Assembly (NCBI GenBank): GCA_038884455.1
Contig: JAWABU010000019.1
Location: 1-33,296 of the forward strand
Reading direction: 5' to 3'
DNA length: 33,296 bases
Source of the DNA: Candidatus Thermoplasmatota archaeon
Lineage (GTDB): Archaea; Thermoplasmatota; E2; DHVEG-1
Part shown: positions 1 through 8,456 of the stretch, piece by piece
Layout: each line of letters opens with the position of its first letter
Numbering within the stretch: position 1 is the first letter of the stretch
Program-made: the position numbers and the translations under genes
Notes under the pieces: generated by a model
Databases searched by the model: none
Seen by the model: only the letters and a program-made list of their open reading frames with translations
Told to the model about the DNA's origin: nothing

Positions 1-173
1 AGTGAATTTTACCATACAACCAGAGTAAAAAATAGTAAATCGGGAGGTTAAAAGAGAGTAGTTATTCTTGTTTTACAATTACGCAAAAGGTCTATTATAC
101 AAAAGAGTCTTAAAAGATTTATCGGAAGTATCAAGCAAAACATTATTAGCAGAGAAAAAATTGCATTTGAAAG

Positions 174-746
174 ATGAAGAAGCAAATACGACTGCTTGGT
201 ATCGATGATGCACCGTTCCATTTCTACAACCATACCGTGCCGCTCATCGGTGTTGTAATGCGCGGAGGAGAATATCTCGAATGCGTATTGAAACAAGAAA
301 TTACCATCGATGGAAACGATGTAACGCCAACAGTCATTGCAATGATCCTTCAAACAAAACATCGACAGCAGCTCAAAGCAGTTCTGCTCGATGGCATTAC
401 CTTTGGTGGATTTAACATTCTCGACATCCACCAGGTTTACCAAACAACGAATCTCCCAATTATAACAATTACTCGAGATAAACCAAATTTCCAGAAGATA
501 AAAAAAGCATTACAGACGCATTTTTCTGACTGGAAAAAAAGATATGAGTTACTCAAAAAGCAAACAATTTTTGAAGTGCCGACCAAGCATAACCCGATGT
601 TTGTTTCTTATCTTGGTCTTACTTTTGATGAGGCAAAAGAAATAATAAAGCTGTCGACGATACGAGGTGTAATACCTGAACCTATCCGAGTTGCACATAT
701 TATTGCTTCCGGTATCACCCGAGGTGAATCCTATGGAAAATCCTAA
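174..746 (+). CDS. DUF99 family protein (endonuclease V-like fold)
   Basis: This 190-residue protein matches the archaeal DUF99 family (COG1628), which is distantly related to endonuclease V; its biological role is not established. The family signature is near the N-terminus, where GIDDAPF corresponds to the usual GIDDGPF, followed by a conserved VVMRGGEYLE strand and VLLDGITFGGFNILD in the middle. The length is normal for the family. The ATG overlaps the stop of a short upstream open frame as ATGA, and the 3' end overlaps the ferredoxin gene by 14 bases, so translation is probably coupled into the downstream lipid and NADP genes. Family assignment is firm; nuclease activity is not shown by the sequence. 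Confidence 0.85.
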   Translation: MKKQIRLLGIDDAPFHFYNHTVPLIGVVMRGGEYLECVLKQEITIDGNDVTPTVIAMILQTKHRQQLKAVLLDGITFGGFNILDIHQVYQTTNLPIITITRDKPNFQKIKKALQTHFSDWKKRYELLKKQTIFEVPTKHNPMFVSYLGLTFDEAKEIIKLSTIRGVIPEPIRVAHIIASGITRGESYGKS

Positions 747-921
747 AGCAGTAGTTCATAAACAAAAATGTTACGCTTGCGGCGGATGCATCGCAGTATG
801 CCCACAAGACGCGATCACTATGATTGCTGGGAAAGCAGAGGTTGAACACAAGAAATGTATACGTTGCGAAATATGCATCAATACCTGCCCGGTTGCAGCA
901 ATATCCTGGGAGGAGGAATAA
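733..921 (+). CDS. 2x[4Fe-4S] ferredoxin, probable partner of geranylgeranyl reductase
   Basis: A 62-residue dicluster ferredoxin. Two classical cluster motifs are visible, CYACGGCIAVCP and CIRCEICINTCP, with no other domain. The start chosen is the ATG at 733, because GAGGTGA lies at 723-729 close upstream; an earlier TTG at 691 would give a non-homologous extension. It overlaps DUF99 and ends three bases before the geranylgeranyl reductase. In Methanosarcina acetivorans a ferredoxin gene next to geranylgeranyl reductase is known to be needed for full reduction of archaeal lipids when expressed in E. coli. The same arrangement here suggests that this protein supplies electrons to the reductase. 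Confidence 0.92.
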   Translation: MENPKAVVHKQKCYACGGCIAVCPQDAITMIAGKAEVEHKKCIRCEICINTCPVAAISWEEE

Positions 922-924
922 ATC

Positions 925-2115
925 ATGAAATACGACGTTGTTGTGGTTGGAAGTGGCCCTGCAGGGAGTACAACTGCTCGTTTTGCGGCAGAGCACGGTG
1001 CAAAGGTTTTGATCATTGAACGTCGTGCTGAGGTTGGTGTCCCGGTTCTGTGCGGTGAAGGAATCAGTCAGAAGGTCGATGATTTTAAAGTACTTGAAGG
1101 AAAACGTTGGATTGCTTGCAAAATGGAGGGGGCACGTATTTTTTCTCCAAATGGGACGATGTTTAAACTTTCTGCAGAGTATGCAGGAAGTGAAACCGGG
1201 TACGTCGTGTATCGGGATATTTTTGATCAAGAGCTTGCCCGAGGTGCAATTCATGCTGGTGCAGAACTCATGGTGAATACGAATGCGATTGGGTTGTTGA
1301 AGAAAAATAATCGCATCAGTGGTGTGAAAGTGGTTTCATATGGAGAAGAACTTGAAATTGAAGCAGATATCATTGTTGGTGCTGATGGTGTTGAATCAAA
1401 AGTTGGTAGATGGGCTGGTATCAAAACAACGTTGAAACCTTTTGACCTTGAGACCTGTGCTCAGTACACATTAGCAAATGTTGATTGCCCTGAAGCATAT
1501 TGTGACTTTTATCTTGGTAAAAAGATTGCACCAGGTGGCTACGTCTGGGTGTTCCCTAAAGGAAAAGATGTGGCAAATGTCGGTATTGGTATTCTTGCGA
1601 GTTTAAGTAAACCAGGTCTTGCGAAGAAACTGCTTGATGATTTTATCGCCAAACATCCTGAATATAAAAAAGGTGAACCATTACGGTTTTTAACTGGTGC
1701 TGATCCTGTTGCTGAAGCTGTAGAATCGGTTCGTGATAATTTGCTGCTTGTTGGTGATGCAGCACGGCATGTTGATCCGATCACCGGTGGGGGTTTGATG
1801 ACTGCCATCGAAGGTGGAAAATATGCAGGTGAAACTATTGGAATGGCGGTTGAAAAACAGAGGTTTGATCGAGAAACGTTGCTGGAGTATGAAAATCGAT
1901 GGAAACAATCGTTTGGAAAGAAGCTACATCGGAATTATGTTGCTAAAGAAATTATGCTTGACATGGATGATAAAACCTTAGATATGCTTGCTGACTCATT
2001 GAAGGATTATAAGTTTGAAGAGTTTAGCACAATGAGTATTATCAAAGCACTGGTGACGAAGCATCCATCGTTGCTGGTGAAATTAGCACCATTGATGAAA
2101 CTTGCTCGGGCGTAA
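925..2115 (+). CDS. Geranylgeranyl reductase family flavoprotein
   Basis: A 396-residue FAD-dependent reductase of the digeranylgeranylglycerophospholipid reductase family. These enzymes saturate the isoprenoid chains of archaeal membrane lipids at the membrane surface. The N-terminal dinucleotide-binding motif is VVVGSGPAGSTTARFAAEHG, followed by VLCGEGIS, which carries the conserved cysteine region. A second FAD-contact motif LLVGDAARHVDPITGGGLMTA is near residue 280. Length is typical. A strong GGAGGA ribosome binding site lies just before the ATG. It sits between its likely ferredoxin donor and NAD kinase, which fits a role in reductive lipid biosynthesis. The reductase family is broad, so the exact substrate is inferred from the ferredoxin neighbour. 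Confidence 0.9.
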   Translation: MKYDVVVVGSGPAGSTTARFAAEHGAKVLIIERRAEVGVPVLCGEGISQKVDDFKVLEGKRWIACKMEGARIFSPNGTMFKLSAEYAGSETGYVVYRDIFDQELARGAIHAGAELMVNTNAIGLLKKNNRISGVKVVSYGEELEIEADIIVGADGVESKVGRWAGIKTTLKPFDLETCAQYTLANVDCPEAYCDFYLGKKIAPGGYVWVFPKGKDVANVGIGILASLSKPGLAKKLLDDFIAKHPEYKKGEPLRFLTGADPVAEAVESVRDNLLLVGDAARHVDPITGGGLMTAIEGGKYAGETIGMAVEKQRFDRETLLEYENRWKQSFGKKLHRNYVAKEIMLDMDDKTLDMLADSLKDYKFEEFSTMSIIKALVTKHPSLLVKLAPLMKLARA

Positions 2116-2119
2116 TACT

Positions 2120-2944
2120 ATGAAACTAAAGCATTGGGGAATTGTCTGTAATCCTCATGTTGCAAAAGCAGTATCATGTGCAGAAAATATCATTGAGCTG
2201 ATTCAAGAATCAGGAGGAATTCTTTTCCCTGATGAACATTTAGGAAAAGAACTTTCCATGAAAGGATATTCACTCAAAGACATCAATACCCATGCTGATA
2301 TTGTAGTAACAGTTGGTGGCGATGGAACAATTTTGTATGCACTGCAAGAAATTGACAAACCACTCTTTGGTGTGAATTGCGGCGGCATGGGTTTTCTCTG
2401 TGAAGTTGAATCAAAATATGCGTTGAGTGGATTGAAAAAAGTTTTCACTGGTGGATATACTGTTGAGGAGCGGTCAAAACTAAAAATTGTTGTTGATGGA
2501 AAACGTCTTCCTGATGCTGCAAATGAATTAACGGTTCAAACCGGACAAATTGCAAAGATGCTGCATCTGCAGATTTTTGTTGATGATGATCTCATTGAAA
2601 CTATGGGTGCTGATGGGGTGATTGTTGCGACACCAACCGGTTCAACAAGCTATGCACTCAGTGTTGGCGGACCGATCATGGATCCGCTGGTAAATGCAAT
2701 GATCATCGCGCCGCTTGCAGCTTTTAAACTGTCTGCTCGTCCCTGGATTATCCCTCTTGAAAAAACTGTGCAAATTGCCCTCCTGCCGAAAAGTAAAGAA
2801 CCAAAAATCGTGATCGATGGTCAGTTTTCAACACCAGTCTCTATTGAATCGAAAGTTTTGATTACTGGTTCTGAACGGAAAGTACGGTTTGTTCGCTTCG
2901 GTGAAAGTTTTTATCAGATGGTCCGTTTGAAACTCATGAGATAG
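2120..2944 (+). CDS. nadK: NAD kinase
   Basis: This 274-residue protein phosphorylates NAD to NADP in the cytoplasm. Diagnostic motifs are VTVGGDGTILYAL (GGDG at about residues 66-69, with the catalytic Asp68), NCGGMGFL near 87-93, and GADGVIVATPTGSTSYALS in the C-terminal beta domain. The ATG at 2120 lies four bases after the geranylgeranyl reductase stop; an upstream non-ATG start at 2102 would only add residues overlapping that gene. Position in the operon suggests NADP supply is co-regulated with lipid reduction, although the kinase is a general housekeeping enzyme. Confidence 0.95.
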   Translation: MKLKHWGIVCNPHVAKAVSCAENIIELIQESGGILFPDEHLGKELSMKGYSLKDINTHADIVVTVGGDGTILYALQEIDKPLFGVNCGGMGFLCEVESKYALSGLKKVFTGGYTVEERSKLKIVVDGKRLPDAANELTVQTGQIAKMLHLQIFVDDDLIETMGADGVIVATPTGSTSYALSVGGPIMDPLVNAMIIAPLAAFKLSARPWIIPLEKTVQIALLPKSKEPKIVIDGQFSTPVSIESKVLITGSERKVRFVRFGESFYQMVRLKLMR

Positions 2945-2955
2945 GAACAACAAGT

Positions 2956-3375
2956 ATGATATTTTTTCACAGAAAAAAACAACAAACAGCTCAACCGGTT
3001 CGTTGGAGAATAACACGTTCATGTCTGAATATGATTCTTGAAATGGGAAAATCCAGCATGCCAAATGAATTTGGAGCCTTGCTGAAGGTCAGACCAGGGG
3101 ATAAACATACGATTGCTGAGATTGCGATGCTTCCTGGAACAATTGCTGGAACATCCCATGCACTGTTTCAGTTGCATATGCTCCCGGTGGATTACAGTAT
3201 CGTTGGCACGGTTCATAGTCACCCTTCAGGGGATGCATTTCCTTCAGAAGATGATATGTTTTTATTTTCAAGGTATGGACGAATTCATGTTATCGTCGCA
3301 TCCCCTTTTACAGAGGATTCATGGAATGTTTTTGACCATACTGGAAAAACAATAGATGTGGAGCTTGTTGCATAA
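2956..3375 (+). CDS. JAMM/MPN+ metallopeptidase (desampylase-like)
   Basis: A 139-residue single-domain Mov34/MPN+ protein. The complete JAMM zinc signature is present: Glu38 in the NEFG segment, then HSHPSGDAFPSEDD with His87, His89, Ser97 and Asp100. Archaeal proteins of this size, such as HvJAMM1 of Haloferax, remove ubiquitin-like SAMP modifiers from proteins, so this one is probably an isopeptidase of the same kind. No ubiquitin-like modifier gene is visible in the window. It is the last gene of the 174-3375 operon, 11 bases after nadK, with a weak TAGGAA site before the ATG. The metal site is clear; the physiological substrate is inferred. Confidence 0.88.
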   Translation: MIFFHRKKQQTAQPVRWRITRSCLNMILEMGKSSMPNEFGALLKVRPGDKHTIAEIAMLPGTIAGTSHALFQLHMLPVDYSIVGTVHSHPSGDAFPSEDDMFLFSRYGRIHVIVASPFTEDSWNVFDHTGKTIDVELVA

Positions 3376-3400
3376 TTTTGTTTGACTGGGGTCAACCAAT

Positions 3401-3410
3401 ACATTTAAAA
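3401..3410 (+). promoter_or_regulatory. TATA-like box before the PH-domain gene
   Basis: ACATTTAAAA lies 35-44 bases before the ATG at 3445, a suitable distance for an archaeal TATA box with a short leader. A separate promoter here would make the membrane PH gene independent of the preceding operon. Confidence 0.45.
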
Positions 3411-3444
3411 CATAGGAAGTGATGAATCCTCTTGAGGGATGACG

Positions 3445-4557
3445 ATGAGACGAAAAAAAGATCAAGAAGATGATGAGTTGCTACGTAATGAAATCATTGA
3501 ACGGATATTATCACCGCATCCATTATCCTTCGTACAACTCCAGTCAGTATGTCTTTTTTTGATTGTGTGGGGCATTATTGTTGGATGGTTGGTAAATTTT
3601 TCAGAATATCATGATCTGCTTACGAGCAATCAGTGGTTTCCTGTACTTGTTTGGGGTTTAGTGCTCCTGCTCATTGGGATTGTCGTGTCTCTTATTTCAG
3701 TTGAGTGGAACGTATTCTTCTTGTATCTTGCTGTTTTCGTTGGCGGCGTTGCTCTCATGGTATCGCAGGGATGGACAAAGGATTCAGCAGTATTTATTCC
3801 GTTTTATTCGGTTGCTACATCAATCATCGGGTTCCTTATTGTTGAACTGTACCGCAGATCTCACAAATATATTATTACTAACATGCGGATGATTTTCAAA
3901 GGTGGCATCCTCACTCAGCAGGAACGTACGATCCGCTACGATAAAATCGCTGACATTAATGCAAAACAAGGGGTCCTCGGTCGTCTTTGCGGCTTTGGAA
4001 CCATTATTCCGATTAGTCAATCTGGTTTCGGTCTTGGATCTGATAAAACACTTGCAGCCACCGGGGCGGCGCTTGGTGGTAAAAAAGCAAAATTGTTTGG
4101 TTTATTTGGCGGTGGTCGTGATGTTCAAGTTCCACGGTCACGTAGCTACTATGAACTCCATGGCGTGTATCCGTATAAACAGATAAAAAAACTCATTGAA
4201 AGTCTTGTTCAGAAAACAGTGATTACTCCATATCAGGAAGAACAAGTCGAATTTCAACGTCAGCAGCTTGACATTCAGAAACAGATGCGTGATTTAATGA
4301 AGGCGCAGACGAAAATGAAAAAAGCACGTCCAGCAAAAGTTGCCCATATCAAACATGAAGAAGATGAAAATGAAGAATCTGAGGAACTGCATGAAGATGA
4401 ACTTCCATCTGAACTTCCGCCGCTTGAAGAAGATGATATTCACAAGCAGATGCAAGCATTTCTAAAAAAACAAAAAGCAGTACAAAACACAAAAACGCGA
4501 ACTGATGATATTGAGGATGAACGACCCAGCGATGACGATGATACTGCTTTTCGCTAG
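3445..4557 (+). CDS. Membrane protein with four predicted TM helices and a bacterial PH (YdbS-like) domain
   Basis: About 370 residues. The N-terminal half carries roughly four hydrophobic segments (about residues 27-48, 62-82, 88-108 and 116-136). A bacterial-type PH domain follows, recognised by RRSHKYIITNMRMIFKGGIL and the region RYDKIADINAKQGVLGRLCGFGTI. After residue 255 the chain becomes a charged, glutamine- and glutamate-rich coiled-coil-like tail ending in an acidic stretch DDDDT. Two ATGs, 3439 and 3445, are possible; the second is better spaced from GAGGG at 3434-3438. The PH family is often membrane-associated and of unknown function. The long acidic cytoplasmic tail is unusual for it and could be a protein-binding arm. 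Confidence 0.72.
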   Translation: MRRKKDQEDDELLRNEIIERILSPHPLSFVQLQSVCLFLIVWGIIVGWLVNFSEYHDLLTSNQWFPVLVWGLVLLLIGIVVSLISVEWNVFFLYLAVFVGGVALMVSQGWTKDSAVFIPFYSVATSIIGFLIVELYRRSHKYIITNMRMIFKGGILTQQERTIRYDKIADINAKQGVLGRLCGFGTIIPISQSGFGLGSDKTLAATGAALGGKKAKLFGLFGGGRDVQVPRSRSYYELHGVYPYKQIKKLIESLVQKTVITPYQEEQVEFQRQQLDIQKQMRDLMKAQTKMKKARPAKVAHIKHEEDENEESEELHEDELPSELPPLEEDDIHKQMQAFLKKQKAVQNTKTRTDDIEDERPSDDDDTAFR

Positions 4558-4563
4558 TATCCT

Positions 4564-4590
4564 GGGGTACTTCGTACCAACGACTTTTTT
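4564..4590 (+). terminator. Probable terminator: short hairpin plus T-run
   Basis: GGTAC-TTC-GTACC forms a five-pair stem at 4566-4578 and is followed by a run of six Ts at about 4584-4589, seven bases after the PH-gene stop. Archaeal termination depends mainly on the T tract. Confidence 0.45.
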
Positions 4591-4663
4591 CAAACATGAA
4601 CAGAGCACTATTTTTGTTTCATTCAAATACAGCTCATCATCAAGTTCAGCTGATTCCATAGAT

Positions 4664-4675
4664 AATTTTATATCT
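4664..4675 (+). promoter_or_regulatory. TATA box for arginine decarboxylase, suggesting a leaderless mRNA
   Basis: AATTTTATATCT is centred about 29 bases before the ATG at 4699. In archaea transcription starts about 25-30 bases after the TATA centre, so the transcript would begin at or next to the start codon. No Shine-Dalgarno sequence precedes that ATG, consistent with leaderless translation. Confidence 0.5.
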
Positions 4676-4698
4676 GAAAAAATGATTTGCCGGATGAC

Positions 4699-5244
4699 AT
4701 GGTGCCAAAACGAGTGTTTTTCACAAAAGGCGTTGGGAAACACAAACATGAACTTCAAGCTTTTGAGCTTGCCCTTCGTGACGCTGATATCGAGCAATGC
4801 AACCTTGTATACGTATCAAGTATCATTCCACCATATTGTAAGATAATACCGAAAGAAAAAGGCATTGCTGAGCTTCGAGCTGGTGAAATTACGTATGTGG
4901 TAATGTCACGAAATACGACCAATGAACCAAATCGGCTGATTGGAGCTGCAATTGGAATCGCAACTCCAAAAAATCAGGCAAGTTATGGATATATCTCCGA
5001 GCATCATTGTTTTGGTGTGACGAGTAAAAAACTTGAAGAATATACTGAGGATCTTGCAGCAACCATGCTCGCAACCACGCTTGGTCTTGAATTTGATCCT
5101 GATAAAGCATGGGACAAGCGTAAACAAGAATACAAAATGAGCGGACAGATTGTTCGAACTCAGAGTGTTGCACAAACCGCCGAAGGAGACAAAGACGGCC
5201 TGTGGACAACGGTTGTCGCTGCAGCAGTGTTTCTCGAAGATTAG
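4699..5244 (+). CDS. pdaD: Pyruvoyl-dependent arginine decarboxylase
   Basis: About 181 residues. The enzyme converts arginine to agmatine, needed in archaea for polyamines and for the agmatidine base of tRNA-Ile2. It is made as a proenzyme that cleaves itself between two serines to form the pyruvoyl group. The cleavage site is visible as VSSIIPP (Ser40-Ser41 in this numbering), with the family motifs [11 protein letters not shown] and [10 protein letters not shown] downstream. The C-terminal [12 protein letters not shown] ending is typical. The ATG at 4699 is preferred over TTG 4687 because the TATA box at 4664-4675 places the transcript start there. It stands alone between two terminator-like T tracts. 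Confidence 0.9.
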   Translation: MVPKRVFFTKGVGKHKHELQAFELALRDADIEQCNLVYVSSIIPPYCKIIPKEKGIAELRAGEITYVVMSRNTTNEPNRLIGAAIGIATPKNQASYGYISEHHCFGVTSKKLEEYTEDLAATMLATTLGLEFDPDKAWDKRKQEYKMSGQIVRTQSVAQTAEGDKDGLWTTVVAAAVFLED

Positions 5245-5247
5245 CGA

Positions 5248-5272
5248 TTTTCTTTCTTTTTCTTTTTTTCTT
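5248..5272 (+). terminator. T-rich terminator after arginine decarboxylase
   Basis: A pyrimidine tract made mostly of Ts, in several runs of three to seven, starts four bases after the stop codon. This is the usual form of an archaeal intrinsic terminator. No stable stem is evident. Confidence 0.5.
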
Positions 5273-5314
5273 GACATGCAGTAGGACGGCTGAGGAATCT
5301 ACATGCATAAAAAA

Positions 5315-5328
5315 CTTTTAATATATAA
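5315..5328 (+). promoter_or_regulatory. TATA box for PEP synthase
   Basis: CTTTTAATATATAA lies 43-56 bases before the ATG at 5371, giving a leader of about 20-25 bases with ATAGGAG as the ribosome binding site at 5356-5362. It argues against the earlier possible start at 5332. Confidence 0.6.
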
Positions 5329-5370
5329 CCTGTGTTGAACGACTTGGTGGTTTACATAGGAGAAACACGT

Positions 5371-7773
5371 ATGATTCAAGAATTTGTAAAGTGGTTTGAA
5401 GAGTTAACAATCAAAGACGTTCCGTCCGTTGGAGGGAAAAACGCATCGCTTGGTGAAATGATTCGAAATCTTGGCAGCAAGGGTGTAAATGTACCAGGTG
5501 GTTTTGCAGTAACTGCGTATGCTTATAAATATATGATTGAGAAAGCAGGTATTGACAAAAAAATCAGAGAGATCCTTGCTGACCTCAACACCCATGATGT
5601 ACAGAATCTTGCTGAACGAGGTCATAAGATCCGAGAATTAATTCGCAATACACCGATTCCTCAAGAACTTGAGGAAGATATTAGGCGGCATTATCGAGAG
5701 ATGGAAGCACGGTACGGTGAAAATGTTGATGTTGCAGTTCGGAGTAGTGCAACGGCTGAGGATCTTCCTGATGCTAGTTTTGCTGGTCAGCAGGAAACTT
5801 TTTTAAATGTTCGCGGTGAAGACGAACTCATCGAAAAATGTCGTGAATGCTTTGCATCATTATTTACCAATCGTGCTATTTCCTACCGTGTCGACAAAGG
5901 TTTTGATCATTTCAGTGTATATCTTTCTGTCGGTGTTCAGAAGATGGTTCGCTCTGATCTTGCAAGCTCAGGGGTTATGTTCTCAATTGATACAGAAAGT
6001 GGGTTTCAAAATGCGGTGTATATCACGGGTGCCTATGGCCTTGGTGAAAATGTTGTGCAGGGAGCAGTCAACCCTGATCAGTTCTATGTGTTTAAACCAA
6101 CGTTGAAGCAAGGGTTCAAACCAATTCTTGAGAAAAAACTTGGTTCAAAAGAAAAACGACTTGTATATAGTGATAAAGGAACAATTCAACAACCAGTCAG
6201 CCCTGAGGACCAGAAGCGATTTGTAATTCAGGATGACGAAATTTTAACACTTGCTCGATGGGCATGCATCATCGAAGATCATTATCAGAAACCTATGGAT
6301 ATTGAATGGGCAAAAGATGGAAAAACCGGCGAGCTGTTTATTGTTCAAGCACGACCTGAAACAGTCCACTCACAAAAAGATATGGCAGTGATGCGAACCT
6401 ATGTTTTAGAAGAGAAGGGTACGCTTCTTGTTGAAGGTGAAGCAGTTGGTAGTAAGATAGGTCAAGGTGTTGCTAATATTATTCATGATGCAAAAGACAT
6501 TCATAAGTTCCAGAAAGGACAAGTGTTAGTCACAGATATGACTGATCCTGACTGGGAACCAATTATGAAAATCGCAGGTGCCATTGTCACAAATAAAGGT
6601 GGAAGAACCTGTCATGCAGCAATTATCTCTCGGGAACTTGGAATTCCATGTGTTATTGGAACAGGAAATGGAACTGAAACCATTAAAAATGGGGCACCAG
6701 TCACTATTGACTGTTCTGAGGGTGTTGGTCGCATTTATGAAGGTATCTTGAAATATCGCGTTGATGAGTTAAAACTTGATAATCTTCCGAAAACAAAAAC
6801 GCAGATCATGATGAATGTTGGTGTCCCGGAGCAGGCATTCCAACAAGGACAAATTCCAAATAACGGTGTCGGTCTTGCTCGAGAAGAATTCATCATCAAT
6901 TCCCATATCGGCATTCATCCATTAGCACTCATAGACTACCGTCAGTTAAAAGCAAACGCTAAAAAAGATCCGAAAATCGCTGAAGTGATTAAAAAAATTG
7001 ATGATGTGAGTCTTGGATATGCTGATAAAGAACAATTCTTCATAGATACGTTAGCTCGTGGTATTGCAAAGATTGCAGCAGCGTTTTATCCAAATGATGT
7101 CATTGTGCGTATGTCAGATTTTAAAACCAATGAATATGCAAATCTCGTCGGCGGTTTCCTCTACGAACCCGAGGAACACAACCCGATGATCGGTTGGCGC
7201 GGTGCATCAAGATATTATGATCAAAAATACAAGCCAGCGTTTGGTATGGAATGCAAGGCATTAAAAAAAGCACGGGATGAAATGGGGTTGATTAATATTA
7301 AACCGATGATTCCGTTTTGCCGTACGCCTGAAGAAGGGCGTAAAGTCATTAGCATCATGAATGAATATGGCTTGAAACAAGGAGAAAACAATCTGGAAAT
7401 CTATGTGATGTGTGAAATTCCCTCAAACGTTATCCTTGCAGACCAGTTTGCTCAAATTTTTGACGGTTTTAGCATTGGATCAAACGATTTAACGCAGCTA
7501 ACGCTTGGTCTTGATCGTGATTCTGATCTTGTTGCCCATATCTTTGATGAGCGGAACGATGCAGTAAAACGACTGGTCGCCCAGGTGATTACAACAGCGC
7601 ATAATCATAAACCACGTCGGAAAGTCGGTATCTGCGGTCAGGCTCCTTCTGACTTCCCAGAGTTTGCAGAATTTCTCGTTGAATGCGGCATTGACAGCAT
7701 ATCTCTCAATCCTGATACTGTAATAAAAACTCGATTAAAAATTGCAGAAACAGAACGAAAACTAGGCAGGTAA
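5371..7773 (+). CDS. ppsA: Phosphoenolpyruvate synthase (pyruvate, water dikinase)
   Basis: An 800-residue cytoplasmic enzyme interconverting pyruvate, ATP and water with PEP, AMP and phosphate at the entry to gluconeogenesis. Domain order is normal. The N-terminal ATP-grasp domain has VGGKNASLGEM and VRSSATAEDLPDASFAGQQE. The central phosphohistidine domain has GGRTCHAAI with the catalytic His415. The C-terminal TIM-barrel PEP site has GSNDLTQLTLGLDRDS, with the catalytic Cys755 in CGQAPSD. Length and residue spacing match the E. coli enzyme (His421 and Cys751). The ATG at 5371 follows ATAGGAG and a TATA box. No redox or glycolytic partners are adjacent, so it appears to be transcribed alone. 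Confidence 0.97.
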   Translation: MIQEFVKWFEELTIKDVPSVGGKNASLGEMIRNLGSKGVNVPGGFAVTAYAYKYMIEKAGIDKKIREILADLNTHDVQNLAERGHKIRELIRNTPIPQELEEDIRRHYREMEARYGENVDVAVRSSATAEDLPDASFAGQQETFLNVRGEDELIEKCRECFASLFTNRAISYRVDKGFDHFSVYLSVGVQKMVRSDLASSGVMFSIDTESGFQNAVYITGAYGLGENVVQGAVNPDQFYVFKPTLKQGFKPILEKKLGSKEKRLVYSDKGTIQQPVSPEDQKRFVIQDDEILTLARWACIIEDHYQKPMDIEWAKDGKTGELFIVQARPETVHSQKDMAVMRTYVLEEKGTLLVEGEAVGSKIGQGVANIIHDAKDIHKFQKGQVLVTDMTDPDWEPIMKIAGAIVTNKGGRTCHAAIISRELGIPCVIGTGNGTETIKNGAPVTIDCSEGVGRIYEGILKYRVDELKLDNLPKTKTQIMMNVGVPEQAFQQGQIPNNGVGLAREEFIINSHIGIHPLALIDYRQLKANAKKDPKIAEVIKKIDDVSLGYADKEQFFIDTLARGIAKIAAAFYPNDVIVRMSDFKTNEYANLVGGFLYEPEEHNPMIGWRGASRYYDQKYKPAFGMECKALKKARDEMGLINIKPMIPFCRTPEEGRKVISIMNEYGLKQGENNLEIYVMCEIPSNVILADQFAQIFDGFSIGSNDLTQLTLGLDRDSDLVAHIFDERNDAVKRLVAQVITTAHNHKPRRKVGICGQAPSDFPEFAEFLVECGIDSISLNPDTVIKTRLKIAETERKLGR

Positions 7774-7850
7774 CCATCACCACATAACTAAAAAAGTAGT
7801 TAATCTCTCTTTCCAAAGTTTTTTTAAAGGAAACTACGGATTGTCAGACC

Positions 7851-8456
7851 ATGGATATAATACCATGTATCTGTATAAAGCACGCTAAATGCTATTCGCT
7901 ATTCTCTCAAGAACTACCACTGAGCAGAATACATACGATACTCCCCCAGGAAAGCATCCTTTACCTTTATGACGTTCATGGAATCGCTGAGAATCGACCT
8001 GATCTAACCATGATGCAGCGACTTGCAGATGAGTACATAGTATGGGTTGATGCGGGTGTTAGAAGTGTGGACGATGTCATGGATGTTGTTACTGCTGGTG
8101 CATCAAAGATTACATTACGAAAAAACCTTTGGCAGACGCTTGAGATTCCAAAAATCCGCTATGTAACCGACGTCGAATTATACCTTGATATCAGTTCAGG
8201 GAATTTTCGATCTTGGATCGAACTATCGGTCTACGCAGATATGCTGGGATTCACCTATGTTGATATTGATCATCACACCGATGAGCAGTACTACGAGAAC
8301 ACGATAAAAGAGCTCAGTACAAAATATAAGATATATCTTCTGAAAACGACAGTTAATTCCGTGCACCATTGGAAAGAATATCCGATTGCAGGGTTTATTG
8401 TCGATATCACCAAGTATCAGGAGTTTAAAAATCTATGTTCGACGAAGCAAGAATAG
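7851..8456 (+). CDS. HisA-like TIM-barrel protein (COG1411-type), probably not a HisA enzyme
   Basis: A 201-residue protein that resembles HisA/HisF half-barrels. The clearest section is WVDAGVRSVDDVMDVVTAGA, which matches the phosphate-binding GG(I/V)RS strand-loop of proFAR isomerases, followed by KITLRKNLWQTLE. The N-terminal strand that carries the catalytic Asp in HisA (normally a VIDL-like segment) reads IIPCICIKHAKCY, so this acid appears to be absent. The chain is also shorter than the usual 230-240 residues. No other histidine biosynthesis gene is nearby. It overlaps the DUF2240 gene by 22 bases, so the two are co-translated. I infer a non-HisA role; the function is unknown. Confidence 0.65.
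   Translation: MDIIPCICIKHAKCYSLFSQELPLSRIHTILPQESILYLYDVHGIAENRPDLTMMQRLADEYIVWVDAGVRSVDDVMDVVTAGASKITLRKNLWQTLEIPKIRYVTDVELYLDISSGNFRSWIELSVYADMLGFTYVDIDHHTDEQYYENTIKELSTKYKIYLLKTTVNSVHHWKEYPIAGFIVDITKYQEFKNLCSTKQE

Noticed and set aside
52-177. Open frame before DUF99 ending in an ATGA overlap, encoding a basic peptide, with GGGAGG at 42-47.
   Set aside because: The frame has no ATG, GTG or TTG start and the peptide matches no family I know; it may be a decayed or leader region, so no gene is called.
48-443. A 131-codon minus-strand frame over DUF99.
   Set aside because: It is antisense to a clear family gene, has no recognisable domain and looks like a frame shadow.
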